DNA from: Sipunculus nudus
Taxonomy: Eukaryota; Annelida; Sipuncula; Golfingiida; Sipunculidae
Assembly: GCA_026874595.1 (NCBI GenBank)
Contig: CM049306.1
Span: 85,652,142-85,716,141 of the forward strand
Direction of reading: 5' to 3'
DNA: 64,000 nt
In this document: positions 24,001 to 35,738 of the stretch, piece by piece
How the letters are laid out: each line of letters starts with the position of its first letter
How positions within the stretch are numbered: the stretch's first letter is position 1
Position numbers and translations under genes: made by a program
The notes under the pieces: model-generated
What the model saw: the letters and a program-made list of their open reading frames with translations, nothing else
What the model was told of the DNA's origin: nothing
Databases searched by the model: none

Positions 24001-25385
24001 GGATGACACAGTTCTAATTGAACCCCTTCTCCTGTTCCAAAGACTTGTGATAATTGGATCTCAGGAAAATGATCTGGCCAATATTTTATGCTATGAACTA
24101 TGCAGTTTCCCTCCTGCTCTCTTTCAGTCAAAAGATATGCTATTGGAAGCGGACAAGCCAAATCTAGCAGTTGCCATTTGGTCAGCCGTGCCATCAAAGG
24201 ATCCTCCAGAACATAACTTCAAATATGTCCTCGATGGGGTGCCCTAGTTCAACGAATTCCCTGGCAGGTTGGGGACACCTACGATAAAATTCTGAAAAGT
24301 TACATTGGGTATGTAACAAAACACTATGGTCAGCCAGTTGTGGTCTTCGATGGATATTTAGATGGACCCTCCACCAAGGATTGCACTCACCTTCGCCGGG
24401 GTGGTGGTGTTGAGGGCAGGAAGGTGGTGTTTAATGCAAACATGACGCTGCAGCTGAAAAAAAAGAATTTCTCTCCAACAGGGAGAATAAGCAGAGATTT
24501 ATTGGTCTTTTGGGAGAAAGACTCTCTGAATGCGGGTGTGAAGTCCTGTGCGCAAGTGGAGATGCTGACTTGATGATTGTACAAACTGCAGTTAAGATGT
24601 CAAATACCTGTTAGGTTGTGTCAGTTGGAGATGATACAGACCTCTTAGTCCTCCGTCTCTATCTTGCAAGGGACGAGGGAAATGACATTTTCTTCCGTCC
24701 AGAACCAAAAAAAGGAGCAGTCATGAAATGTCTCAGTATAAAGACAACCCGATTAACCCTTGGAATGAATGTGTGTGATAACATCCTCTTTGTGCATGCA
24801 TTGCTCGGGTGCGACACCACGTCAAGGCTGTTTGGTATTGGAAAAGGATCTGGGCTGAAACTGATCAAGGACAATAGAGTCTTTCGTCAAGCAGCTGAAA
24901 TATTCCAGAGCTCCGGATCATCAAAGGCCGAAATCAAGAAAGCTGGGGAGAAAGCTATGCTTATTGTGTACAGGGGCAAGGAAACAGACACGCTTGATAC
25001 GTTGAGGCATCAGCGTTTTCAGGAGCTGGTGATTGTCAGCAAAAAGGCTGTACACCCAAACATGCTGCCTCCTACCTCTGCTGCTGCAAAATACAATAGT
25101 TTACGAGTTTTTCATCAGGTGCAAATTTGGAAAGGGAACTCTCTGGACGCTGAAGAATGGGGTTGGAAAGTTTGTGATGGCAGGATGGTACCAATCAGTA
25201 CTGACAAGGACCCAGCCCCTCAATCGCTCTTGAAGCGTGTGCGGTGCACATGCAAATCTGGATGCGGGACCATGCGGTGTGGATGCAGACGTCAAGGTCT
25301 TGACTGTTCTATGGCTTGCTCAGGGTGCAGGGGAGTCTGTGATAATGTACCAAGTGACGGAAATGTCGATGATATTGAGATGTGA
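21009..25385 (+). pseudogene. Broken multidomain gene: zinc modules, conserved helical core, PIN/FEN-like acidic signature, CXC domain
   Basis: Five colinear open segments follow one another on the plus strand: frame 3 from ATG 21009, frame 1 from about 22141, frame 2 from about 22366, frame 1 from 24241, then frame 3 from 24465 to the stop at 25383. Breaks: a shift at about 22140; one extra G in the six-G run 22365-22370; a one-base loss near 24239; a shift in the eight-A run 24457-24464; an in-frame TAG at 24612. Segment 1 has two Cys/His modules (CALCG...HVDCRH; CVLCG...YHELC). The middle has VVTFDQPPWWKAM and LGGFHTLMSFLG. The fourth segment has VVFDGYLDGPSTKD; the fifth has GDADLMIV and GDDTDLLVL, acidic motifs like those of PIN/FEN-type nucleases. 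The C terminus (RCTCKSGCGTMRCGCRR...) is a tesmin/TSO1-like CXC metal-binding domain. I remember similar uncharacterised multi-copy proteins in invertebrate genomes but no experimental function. A mobile-element origin is likely but unproven. Confidence 0.75.
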
Positions 25386-25834
25386 CTTTTCATAGACCTC
25401 CTGGTGCAGATACGCAAGGTTGACAGTACCTACATCAGAAATTTGCCCTCTGTTATCAAAATTGGATACCATAGGGCACTGCAGTATTGACCTATTGAGA
25501 CTTTGGTGATCAGATTTGATTGAATGTTAGTATAAAAGACAAATTAATGTTTTCCATACTTGAAACCAATCAATGCGCTTCATGTATTAGTTAAGCCTGT
25601 TTGTAAGAGATTTGGGGTTAGGGGTACCCTAAATACACATATTTGTACTACGCATATTTGTCTCATCATTCTTTTCAACTGCAAAAATTAAAAAGTAATT
25701 CTTACAATTTATCATTTGAGTAGAATATTTGACAGCAAGGCGTGTACTCACCTGTAAGATTTCCCTCTGACTCAAGTGGTCCCAAAAAAGGTTTTGCCTA
25801 ATTTTTCACTCTAAAAATCAAGTCTTATTAAAAA
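25386..25834. other. Noncoding 3' flank of the broken gene
   Basis: No further coding similarity follows the CXC domain stop. No strong poly(A) signal is obvious close by, and no inverted repeat matching the 5' flank was found. Confidence 0.4.
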
Positions 25835-25876
25835 GGGCTTATACACGAGGTCGACTTATACGCGATAATTTACGGT
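25835..25876 (+). repeat. Terminal fragment resembling a pogo-like DNA transposon end
   Basis: GGGCTTATACACGAGGTCG and CTTATACGCGATAATTTACGG are two related tandem words of the kind found at termini of pogo/Tigger-like elements. The opposite terminus was not found, so this is one end only. Confidence 0.3.
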
Positions 25877-27392
25877 ATCTATATTACTTCAGAATCATTT
25901 TAAACGAATAGATCGCTGTCTAAAACATAGGAACCAACACCAGTTTTGACAATATTGGTTAACTACTGCCCTGGCAATGAAAACTTTGAGTTTCTATAGG
26001 GTCATGGAAGCTGGAAATTGGTGGTGGGTCAGAAACGTATGTTCCACTCCCTCCACAGAATTACATTTTTAATATGTTGTTTAGATGCATAGACAAAGGC
26101 AATTAAAAGTGGTTTCGTTTGTGTTGCAATTAGTGGTACCTGTTTCACTATTTTGACCAGCCTAACATGTTTAGTATTCTCCATGGTGTGAATCCACGGG
26201 AGTGGATGCTGTTAGGTCGTATTCCTTTGTGACATTATCACTGTTATAATGACTTTTGTAATGACAAAAATTTGGTTTTTTCAGAAAAAAATACGTCACT
26301 ATTACCTCTTATGTGCTGTATATAAAAATGAGCTTGAGTAAATAAAAGTCCTGTGTATATATAGATTTTAAGCTTCATAAATGTCAGAAATCATCGTTGG
26401 TGCTATTTTACATAACCACAGTACATGTATCAGTGCAAAAGTGAGTACGAAATCGGTGCATAATTTTCGGTCATGTATAAAACCTACCGAATATGTAGGC
26501 CTATATATATGTGCTTCATAAGCCGACAGTTATTTATAATGTAGTAAATTAACTGAAGTATTTTTGGTACCAGACACACAGACGACAGTAATCTTTATTG
26601 TGACTCTTACCTTCCGTACTTTGTATACTCGATATCTGAAGAATATTTGACTGACAATATTCATGTGAACATTTTGGTTCCAAGATGTATATCGGGGATG
26701 CACAGCCTCAAGATATATTAGTTACTTTGACTTAATGTTCAAGGTCACCATAGGCGATTCTGTCTCGCTATTTTAAGAATATTTGAAGAAGAATTTCATC
26801 TTTTTCATCATATATACTCCTGAAAAATTCGCACAACTCATCAACAAATGGGCTTTACTTTTCAACGCAAATTGTATGAATGACTTTTGCTGTAGCCAGT
26901 GTCAGGCATGCTCTCTATATTTTCTTGAACCTCTTCTCTATTCCTTCCATATTTTATTAAACTTTTGAGATTCGTGTAATTTAATTTTAGCTTGGGACAC
27001 GGTCTCCTGTCTTGTAGCAAAACCTTGCCCAAGGTGCTTTTGTTAATCACACTATAATTTGAACATTTGGGCGAGGTCGAAAAAATCGTTATTCCACTCC
27101 TAATTTTTCCGAAACCCCCTATAGAAAACAATCTTTCTGCAGATGATTTTTACATATGAACTCTCTTCGGAATACTTTGCTCCCTTATGGAACTCTGACA
27201 GGTTTATTTCTGCCAGTTTCTTGAAAGCGATTTTGAGGGATGCCATTTTGTGTACACAATAACCCGGATGTCACAGGTCGCATGTCAAAATTATGGGTAT
27301 ACCGCAAATATAAGTGGTATTATGTAAATCAATGTATGTCTACTATATACTATAGTATACACTATATACTATATACTATATATAACTATATT
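25877..27392. other. Noncoding stretch without a recognised gene
   Basis: Many stops in every frame; no splice-bounded exon. A TATACTA-rich tract (27340-27390) leads into the SINE. Confidence 0.4.
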
Positions 27393-27607
27393 TGGGAGCG
27401 GTGGTGTAATGGTTAAGGTGCCGGGCTTATGATCGAGAGGTCGTGAGTTCGAATCCCGGTCAGACCCCCACCGCGCCAAGACCCAAGGGCATGCAAGGTC
27501 CCAACCGCAAGTGTGCCTCTGTCCAACCAGCAGTATAGAAATGGATACCAGTAAATACTGGGAAGGTAAACTGCGATGGACTGGCGTACAGTCCAGGAGT
27601 TGAACTC
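27393..27607 (+). repeat. tRNA-headed SINE
   Basis: A box GTGGTGTAATGGTTAAGG (27401-27418) and B box AGTTCGAATCC (27446-27456) form a tRNA-like head, followed by a body containing AATACTGGGAAGGTAAACTG and CTGGCGTACAGTCC. The 5' and 3' ends of the head do not pair as an acceptor stem, so it is a SINE rather than a tRNA gene. Confidence 0.6.
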
Positions 27608-27610
27608 CTA

Positions 27611-27900
27611 AAGCTATGATTCCTTTTACGCGGTTGCGTTATGCGGTCGCGGTATGCGGTTGCGGCAAGGCCGATTCTTTTTATGTGGTCGCGGTTGTTT
27701 GTATATGTATGGAAATTTAATTTTTTTTGTCGGATCGGTCGCTACATGATCCGACAAAAATTTTGTCGGATAACGGGTTGGATAAGTACCGCGACCGCAA
27801 CCGCATTAAAGGAATCAGTCCTTCATTATATCATATGTTCTACTCTATCCGCAACCGCGACCGTACAGCGGCCGCAACCGCGTAAAAGGAATCGTAGCTT
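27611..27900. mobile_element. Foldback element with 28-bp TIRs and CG-rich interior
   Basis: Left terminus AAGCTATGATTCCTTTTACG... (27611-27638) and right terminus ending ...AAAGGAATCGTAGCTT (27873-27900) match as inverted repeats at 27 of 28 positions. The interior holds repeated GCGGTCGCGG/CCGCGACCGC words that pair across the element, and an internal palindrome around GACAAAAATTTTGTC. Non-autonomous; superfamily unknown. Confidence 0.7.
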
Positions 27901-28116
27901 AAAGGCGGTTTCACACCGGATGCGCCCGAACGAATATGACACGAACGAATATTTCTGTCGTTTCGACTAAAATCCTGTCGCATCCGAAATTTCATTTATA
28001 CCAAATCCGAAAAATATTTTTGGTTTCCGACCGAAGAATTTTCGTCTACGAAATTCGTATTTGACAGCTACATGAGAAATATCGGATGCACTACAATATA
28101 GGCTTTATTGCCATAA

Positions 28117-28117
<1 letters not shown>

Positions 28118-28177
<60 letters not shown>
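28118..28177. repeat. (TA)n microsatellite
   Basis: About 60 bp of pure TA within the 2.54-kb element. Confidence 0.95.
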
Positions 28178-28180
<3 letters not shown>

Positions 28181-28704
28181 GATTTTCTCATTAATTTTGT
28201 AATTAATAATAATTGATAATAAAGTTTATCGCTGAGTGTACTGACTTTATAATAGAAAATTATTGGGCCTTGCTAGGTACCAGCTATAGTCATGAGTTCA
28301 CAGGTGACATATATTTATACCACTGACTGGACCCAGTTTCCAATTTCAACATGCCTTTAAAATAATTGTGCAACCTGTTGTTTCAACAGAACAGGTTCCA
28401 TTGCAACTCCTGCATTTCATGTTAAATTAAATTTTGAATCACTAGTTAAGTTTGATTTATATTTGATTTTCAAATCCGCCAATATGATATAGAACAGTCT
28501 GTACAAAGCTGTGAAACTTCTGTATATATGCAACACGTTTTACTAAAAGATAATACCTTTATAATAATAAAAAAGTTGAAATGAAAAAAGTTGTTGTTTC
28601 TTGATTTTTTTTTTCTAAATTTATCGCGGAACATTTTATGTTCGGGGGAGGGGTTTAGAATTGTTACAAAGACAAATTATTCATTCAGGGGAAATTATGG
28701 GGCT

Positions 28705-28790
28705 GACTAGAGATTCGAACCCATGTCGGCGGCGCACATGTCCGGCGTTCCAACCGCTTCGCTAAAAAAGCAAGCTTTTCTAGCGAGACA
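28705..28790 (-). repeat. tRNA-headed SINE fragment
   Basis: On the minus strand an A-box-like TAGCGAAGCGGTTGGAACG (28765-28747) is followed by B box GGTTCGAATCT (28721-28711). Acceptor pairing is absent. Nested in the 2.54-kb TIR element. Confidence 0.5.
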
Positions 28791-29164
28791 GTTCGGTCCG
28801 CTTTTATGTCACCCCGTAACATAATGAGCACCAAGTCCTGGATAATTTGTGTACATTTCGCTTATACAGCTGACTTATATGCAGGGACGTCAGTTGGGTT
28901 TATAGGGGGAACGATCTATGTAATCATCCCTCCCGCCAAACCGTAAGATATTGCAAATGATAATTTTAATTTACCATGAAATATTATATCTTAACCTGGT
29001 TTAAAATTCTAAATGTTTTGTCCTCGATAGTAAATTAAAACTAGAATACGGGTAGTCGACAACCGACTACGTGTATCCGCCGAAATCTGAGTGGGACGGG
29101 TGAAGTGAGGCATGGATAGAGTGGCAAGGGGAATAGAGTGAGGTGTGTTGCATATTAGCATGGG

Positions 29165-29735
29165 TGTCTGCAGCGTAAACGTGAATGTAGGTGGCGCCAC
29201 CTGTCATGAAATCGAGAAAGCTGTCCAGGATGTATGAACCTGAAAAATTTCAGGTGGGTAAGTCAAACCACTGCCGAGATTTGAGTGATTTTATCCCAAG
29301 GCAGATGAACAGATGGACGCTGTGCATAAATGGTTGCAGGTTAATTGAGCCACCAGTTTTGCGTATAATGAAGAGCTATGTGAGATCTATACACATGCAA
29401 AATTTTGGCCCTATCGGTCAAAAGGTTCCTGAGATATGATCTTGGATGTCTGCAGTGTAAACGTGAATGTATGTGGCGCTACCTGTCATAAAATCGAGAA
29501 AACTGTCCAGGATGTATAAACCTGCAAAATTTCAGGTGGAAAAGTCAAACCAATGCCGAGATATGAGTGATTTTATCCCAAGGCAGATGAACAGATGGAC
29601 GCTGTGCAAAAATGGTTGCAGTTGGGCCATAATTTTTGGTGTATGTTATAAAGCTATCGAAGGGTTACATTTGTGCAACATTTTTAGCCTGATCGGTCAA
29701 ACGGTTCTCGAGATATGTGGCTTTATGTGTGGAAA
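29165..29735 (+). repeat. Direct duplication, 283-bp period
   Basis: Units starting at 29165 and 29448 share GTCTGCAG.GTAAACGTGAAT, ATCGAGAAA.CTGTCCAGGA, AAAATTTCAGGTGG and AGGCAGATGAACAGATGG. A parallel reading frame happens to be open in both units (29191-29439 and 29467-29751), but it has no domain and the text is repeat-like, so no gene is called. Confidence 0.8.
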
Positions 29736-29882
29736 CAGACGCACAAATTGACGCTGGGCAGGGAGGAAAGGTCAGAGGTCAACCACAAATAAGGGCGCAG
29801 CAGTTCACATGTGACGCGATCTTAATCCCCAATTTTAAAAAATTCCGCCCAGTGGTTACAGAGGAGTTCTCCGAACACCTAT

Positions 29883-29902
29883 GCGGCGGCGGCGGCGGCG
29901 GC
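29883..29902. repeat. (CGG)n trinucleotide repeat
   Basis: Six to seven CGG units inside the 2.54-kb element. Confidence 0.8.
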
Positions 29903-30446
29903 GTCCGACTGAAAACATAGTATCCGCAAAACTCTGTTTTGACGGATACAATAAGTGGCCAAGTAGCGATTGAAATCCCCTTTGATTAAAATATAAACCC
30001 GCTCCCCCAGGAAATATACATATTATTTAAGTCTGATTTTAATGGAAAAAGCTTTGGAACTAAAATAGCTATAAATATCTGTTTAATTCAAATAAATTTG
30101 ATTAAAATAAAAATAATCCCTCTTTTTATATTTTTCTTTTATCACATAATTTTAGATCAGTCGACAAGGAAACAACATTCCTTTGTTGTACAATTTTGTA
30201 TATTAAATAGGTAACGTACAAATGAACCAGTTTGGTTATAAATGTTCCAGCTCTTTGGTGTTAATGGTGAAAAGAAGCCATTCTTTTCCGGTGCGAACGA
30301 CAAAAAATAGAACATGTTCTATTTTTTTTGTTCGGATAGCATCGTTCGGATTAGGTGTGTATGCACCAACATAAAATAAAGGATTTTATTTTTTCGTTCG
30401 TACAGCGAATTTTCGTTCGGACGCATCCGGTGTGAAACCGCCTTAA

Positions 30447-31590
30447 GTCGCTTCACGCTATATACAGAAACCGGGGAAGCTCAAGAGACTTACATTTTAC
30501 TATATAAGTACGTGTATTGTTAAGCTTCATTTTACAATGTGGTATAAACAGAATTTCATTGATTTCGTCCACTTCTGGAAAGATCAATAAAGCTGACTTT
30601 TTGTTCATTCCTATCGTATCACATGTGACAGTACAGAACTAAAGTATACCCTTTCGTATTGAAACGTTTAATGTATGTACAGCAGTGACTGAATGATATG
30701 CTGCCGCTTTTACATTCTTTACTATACCAGTATAATGATGCAGTGATGCTACTCCAGGTATTATGAAAAAGTATATAAAAATCCTTTAACGGAACAAGTA
30801 CCAAATTGTCTTAAAATCGCGTAAGAAAAAGAATAAATCAATACCAAAACAAGCTTCTATGATATTTACAGTTATTTCGCGGGTGATATATAAGCATACA
30901 AGTATGTCATATTGTTCGAACTTTCGCTAGATATCGGTAATTCTTCATGAAATGTCGACAGAGCCCAATTATTGCTCTAAGCAGGTTCTGAATTATATGA
31001 GTGAACAGCCTAAACCAATATCTTGAACAGGATGACATGTGTAAAAATGTATTAAGACACGCAAAAACTATGAAAAAGTCGAAAATGTATATCCTCTTCT
31101 TAAAGGAAGTATATCACACGTGACAACGCTGATAATGATCAGACCGTTGTCCATTTATCTTGGATCTGTTGACCTAGCCCAGGAAACAGGTATTCACAGA
31201 GTATACATGCATACTGCACATTAACTCTGAGACCCATACTGTATATAAGTGCTAAGATAGCAGCTGTTTAATTAAAGGTACGTTAATGCATTTAGTGTTG
31301 TCTTACCTCCAGTATTAAGCCTGGACGCAAATACAAAGATTGCTGAAACATGACTCACGTCAAAGTATGGAGATAACCGACATCACTTGTACTGGCTGAC
31401 ACACAGCAACGAAAAGCACAGAGAAAAACAGCGGTTACTGAATAATATATAGAAGCGAATAGCACTAAAAACAACATGGAGTCGTTGTTATTATGATTAA
31501 TGATACACTTATCATTGTTGCACTTAGTTGTTACATTGGAAAAAAACTGGAAAATTATATTTACTATATATTTCGGCCTATTATTATGGC
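30447..31590. other. Noncoding stretch without a recognised gene
   Basis: AT-rich, stops in all frames, no convincing signal. Confidence 0.4.
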
Positions 31591-31604
31591 CAGTTTGTCT
31601 TATA

Positions 31605-31642
31605 TATATGTGTGTGTGTGTGTGTGTGGAGAGAGAGAGAGA
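31605..31642. repeat. Compound microsatellite (TG)n(GA)n
   Basis: TA, then about ten TG units, then GA units. Confidence 0.9.
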
Positions 31643-32082
31643 TTCTGTGCGATCCAAAGATAACATTTCAAGTCAGCTATGAATGCACTGCTAAGTAGGT
31701 ATTTAAATTGAATTGGTAGACTCACGCAAGAGGGGCACAGTCTGATATATATAGGGGACAGGTTGGGGATCACATTAGTGCGAAGCGAGTGCGAGGGTAT
31801 ATGTTTCCTTCATTATGGATTAGTTTTTTAAAACATAGGTGGTCTAAAAACTGGCAACAGGTTTTTATTTTATAATTTATAATCCCATCATCTTCGAAAA
31901 ACATGCCGATATCTTGAGACTTTTTATATTTTGTACATTCCAACCCTTTAATATGATTTTATTATTTTACAATCAAACCCTCCATTTTTATAAATATATA
32001 TTTACAATTAATAAACTTATTATTTAGAAATGCGTAGTGCACATAATTACTCATACTGTAAAGTAGAATGGTATATATATTA

Positions 32083-32395
32083 ACACACACACACACACAC
32101 GCACACATATATATAACATATGAAGTTAAAAGTAAAAATAATGATCTGCGTCATCCAGGTGAATGTTAACCGCCTGACATCAGCATCTGTCGCCACACAC
32201 GGCCTGTGTTTCCTCTGTTTAATGTAGCCACTGTTATGTTTAGTATACCGTATTTCGTATGTGTTATTGAATTATATATAATTATATATAGTATTATACT
32301 ATGTGTATATATAGTTAGCTTGATTTCATAATGTACTACAGTACTGTTTCGTGAGTTCAGCTTACAAGCCGGCTCACTCTTCATGAGGTACAAAC

Positions 32396-32478
<83 letters not shown>
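32083..32478. repeat. Microsatellite cluster (CA)n, (TA)n, (GA)n
   Basis: CA repeats at about 32083-32106, a TA tract at 32398-32440 running directly into GA repeats at 32441-32478. Frames through it are low-complexity. Confidence 0.9.
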
Positions 32479-32489
<11 letters not shown>

Positions 32490-32977
32490 ATGCATAACTT
32501 TGACTATGTTGCACTTATGGCGTCTGTGAGCAATTTCCAATCAGTACGAGTGATACACCATCTTTATGCAATCATCACAATTTTAATGGTCAGGATTTCT
32601 GTAGTTCTGTTGCACACAAAAGCTCTGTCATGCCGCATGCAATAATTACAAGAATAGGCGATTGTGATTCAAACCCTTGACTGTGAACAAGGAAAAACTT
32701 CCTGCGGTTTGAAAGACTTGGTATACATCGGTATTCACTCAACTGGCTTACTCCCCCTATAGCTAACCCATAGTGAACGAAGAAATGTGGAGTAACTTGA
32801 CTTTCAAGCACCTGGCTGGCTTACACTGAAAACCTTCTCAAGTCCTCAGATATAACATGGTTTTGAACTTACTCAGTCTACCACTGAAGAACGAAGGTCT
32901 ACCCAAACTCAGGTGCTTTGAGGTTATTTGGAGAAATAAGATGTACTTCTACTTGTTGCATTCCTCTTGGTATTGCT

Positions 32978-33480
32978 TTTTTATATACGCCCGTCTTATT
33001 GTATACACTCACGGTCCGTCCGTCAACTTTGAGTGTCGCCGCGATAACCAGGGCTTCGATGGATTTTTCACGAAACTCACCATAACTACTGACCGATAGT
33101 TATCTCACCCAAGTTTGATTATGGGCAAAATCCACGCACATTTGATAAGGTAAGAAGTCACTAGGCTACTTTGCGGTGTTACCGCGATAACTTACCAGGA
33201 ATTTAATTCAGATAGATAAAACTCAACAGAAATATTAACCAATACAATATCTCACCTTGGTTCGATTCCTGGAAAAATCAATTCATGTTTATTGAGGTCG
33301 GAGGTTAACAGACTATTGTGGGGTTGTCATGGGTAACCAAAAATCCGATTTACATGAAAATTAATATGAAAATTTACCAACAGAGTTTCTCACTTAAATT
33401 ACATTCTCAGCAGAATTTATTCATAAATAATGAGGGCAGAGGTCACAAAACATTTGAGGTATTCTTGTCCTTATATTTTA
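32978..33480 (+). repeat. Dispersed repeat with ATACGCCCGTCTTATTG lead and degenerate internal repeats
   Basis: TTTATATACGCCCGTCTTA, ACGGTCCGTCCGTC, then recurring GCCGCGATAACCAGG / ACCGCGATAACTTACCAGG and TATCTCACC..GGTT words at roughly 100-130 bp spacing. It resembles noncoding bivalve repeats by memory; no coding capacity. Confidence 0.4.
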
Positions 33481-34034
33481 TTGTAATACTGTAGCGTAGC
33501 ACAACCTTGTATATGGCCATTTTTTTACCCGGTCTTGCACAGTTACTAGTTCATCCCTACAATAAACTAAAAAGCAGAGTCCTTGAAATTCTGCAGATTT
33601 TCCAAAGTGCCTACTTTGAGACATGACACTATAGTCTGGCTGAAAAATGCATTGCAAAGGGTGTCCATGCATACTTTCACTAAGACAACACTGTACAAAG
33701 CCGGTAATCTTAATATTAGGCTTTCAATAAGAAATTGATGTTAAGAAACCAACTGAAAATACAAATACAAACCAAAGCGGAATCTCTTTGATGACGTCGT
33801 CATTTCTTTTGTTTTGCAAAGCTTGGCTGTCCTTCACATAACACGCAGCTGGAGACTTTTTTGTACGAGGTCTGGCATGTAAGGTGACTTCTCTTCATTC
33901 TGAGTTGTGCCAGTTTTTACTCGCACACTGTTGGTGTTGTTCAAAAAGCAAACAAACATTTTTGACGATTGGTCTAGATCTTTACTAACAAAATTCTTGT
34001 GAGCGGATTAGGTATTGTCGAATATTATTGACTT
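33481..34034. other. Noncoding stretch without a recognised gene
   Basis: No supported feature seen. Confidence 0.4.
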
Positions 34035-34369
34035 ACAGTGAAACTCCTACTTGCGGACAACTAAGTAAGGCGGACAACTCACTAAAGCGGACACTGAATC
34101 TCAGTCCCTTCAAATTTGCCTCTATATATTATGTTTAACGTAAACTCAGTAAAGCGGACAACTCACTATCCCGGACAACAGACAAACTTTCCCGTCCCGT
34201 CTGCGTATCAAGTACATATTACGACCCTCTAAAGCGGACAGATATCTTTGTTTGTATCGTTGTTTTTCAACTCCAAGGTTGTTGGTTTTCGCAGTTTACA
34301 TTAACTTCCTGTCCCAGGTAGCGGCATTTGCTAGAGATTCTTTTTCAAGATTCTTATTCACGTTCTTCA

Positions 34370-34438
<69 letters not shown>

Positions 34439-34637
34439 TATATTACAAATATATATTAAATCTTTTCAGAATATATCTTATATATCATTTATAAATTTCA
34501 AATAAAACGTACAATTAATTTAAATACCGGTATTAATAAATGACTAATCAACAGAACTCCACCAACAGGACAACTAACTAATCAGGACAAAATCCTCCAG
34601 TCCCTTGCGTGTCCGACTTAAAGGGGTTTCTCTGCAT
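34035..34637. mobile_element. Non-autonomous pogo/Tigger-like element (degenerate TIRs)
   Basis: The left end (CAGTGAAACTCCTACTTGCG, then repeated AAAGCGGACAACTCACTA) and the right end read on the other strand (CAGAGAAACCCCTTTAAGTC, then GGACACGCAAGGGACTGG) are imperfect inverted repeats. CAGTGAAACCCC plus GCGGACA tandem words typify pogo-like Tc1/mariner relatives. TA target sites are not intact. A (TA)n tract (34377-34433) lies in the middle; no transposase. Confidence 0.5.
34377..34433. repeat. (TA)n microsatellite
   Basis: Pure TA tract; related AT-only tracts at 35649-35738. Confidence 0.95.
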
Positions 34638-35646
34638 TTGTTTCCTCATCCCTCTGCCACACTGCATGACGTCACTGTACACGTCTGTCCTTGGTCGCAA
34701 GAACTGCTATATTGCACTGTATCTATGAGCTCAACTCTCCTTTTCATCTACAACATTATACATTCAAATCAGATTCCCCGGAGATAAAAATGTAAAGAAA
34801 AAAGTTTTCGGCTTAATATACCTTAAAGGGTCCATTTAAGTAAATCGATTCCTTTAAGATAATCAGCGGCGTTGGATCCTCGGATTTACATTGAAATCAA
34901 TATTTACATTTTTTTTAGTTGACTGCACATCTTAATCACTCTTCCTTTATAATGGTGAGGGACTGTAAAGAGTTTAAGGCATGCTGACAAGAGGAGGTAA
35001 AATAATTTAGTACTGTTTAATTATATTTGGAAGTAGGATTTCTTTTATGTCTAAACGGTCCTCCTCTAGTTTGGCACCCACCCATACGTGTTCTTGGGTC
35101 AACGGTCAGTCAAATAAAACCGGTGAGAAATGCTCTTCTGGTTACCCTTCTCTCAAGTCCGACAAGTTAGCCTAAAACAGTACATGTATACATGTAATTT
35201 GATATTTATCTTACGCGTTTTTTGTTGCTCAATTTCTGATAAAAGGAAAGATGAAATATATATTAATATGTATCATCTGTAATAGGTTGACATATACGAC
35301 TACTGGAAGCCCGTGCACGTACCAACAGTCATCTTAGGCCATATTTCTTTACAAGAAGGTATCTGTTTAATTAAAATGCAAATAATTTATTGGATTGCAT
35401 GCATTGAAAGGACCAGTCTGACAGGAATTCCGTAACTCATTGATTTTTCTTCACTGTGCCCTTCACAATATTGAAGCATCTTGACAATATGGCTATATTT
35501 ATTACAGTGACATGCTAATGTTATTTTGAGGTATATTATTGACAATTAATATTTCAATTACTATTCGTTCAACAGATATTTATTTGATCTATAGAATCGT
35601 TGTAATGTTAATGAACATGCACTCTACAGCCATAACCATCCGACCA

Positions 35647-35648
<2 letters not shown>
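34638..35648. other. Noncoding stretch without a recognised gene
   Basis: No supported feature seen. Confidence 0.4.
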
Positions 35649-35709
<61 letters not shown>

Positions 35710-35738
35710 TATATATATAATTATATATATATATATAT
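35649..35738. repeat. (TA)n microsatellite with ATAATTAT interruptions
   Basis: TA tract with two TAATTA interruptions. Confidence 0.9.

Larger units (their letters stand above)
27903..30443. mobile_element. 2.54-kb non-autonomous DNA transposon, Harbinger-like ends
   Basis: The termini are inverted repeats: left AGGCGGTTTCACACCGGATG..., right ...CATCCGGTGTGAAACCGCCT, 31 of 33 positions matching before they diverge into related CGAACGAA-rich sequence. TAA lies outside both ends (27900-27902 and 30444-30446), a 3-bp target duplication as made by PIF/Harbinger elements. No transposase frame is present. Inside are a (TA)n tract, a minus-strand tRNA-like SINE head, a 283-bp direct duplication and a CGG repeat. 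Superfamily is inferred from the duplication length and terminal GGCGG only. Confidence 0.65.

Noticed and set aside
29191-29751. Tandem pair of homologous 80-95 codon genes
   Set aside because: The similarity covers the whole 283-bp repeat unit including noncoding parts; the frame has no domain.
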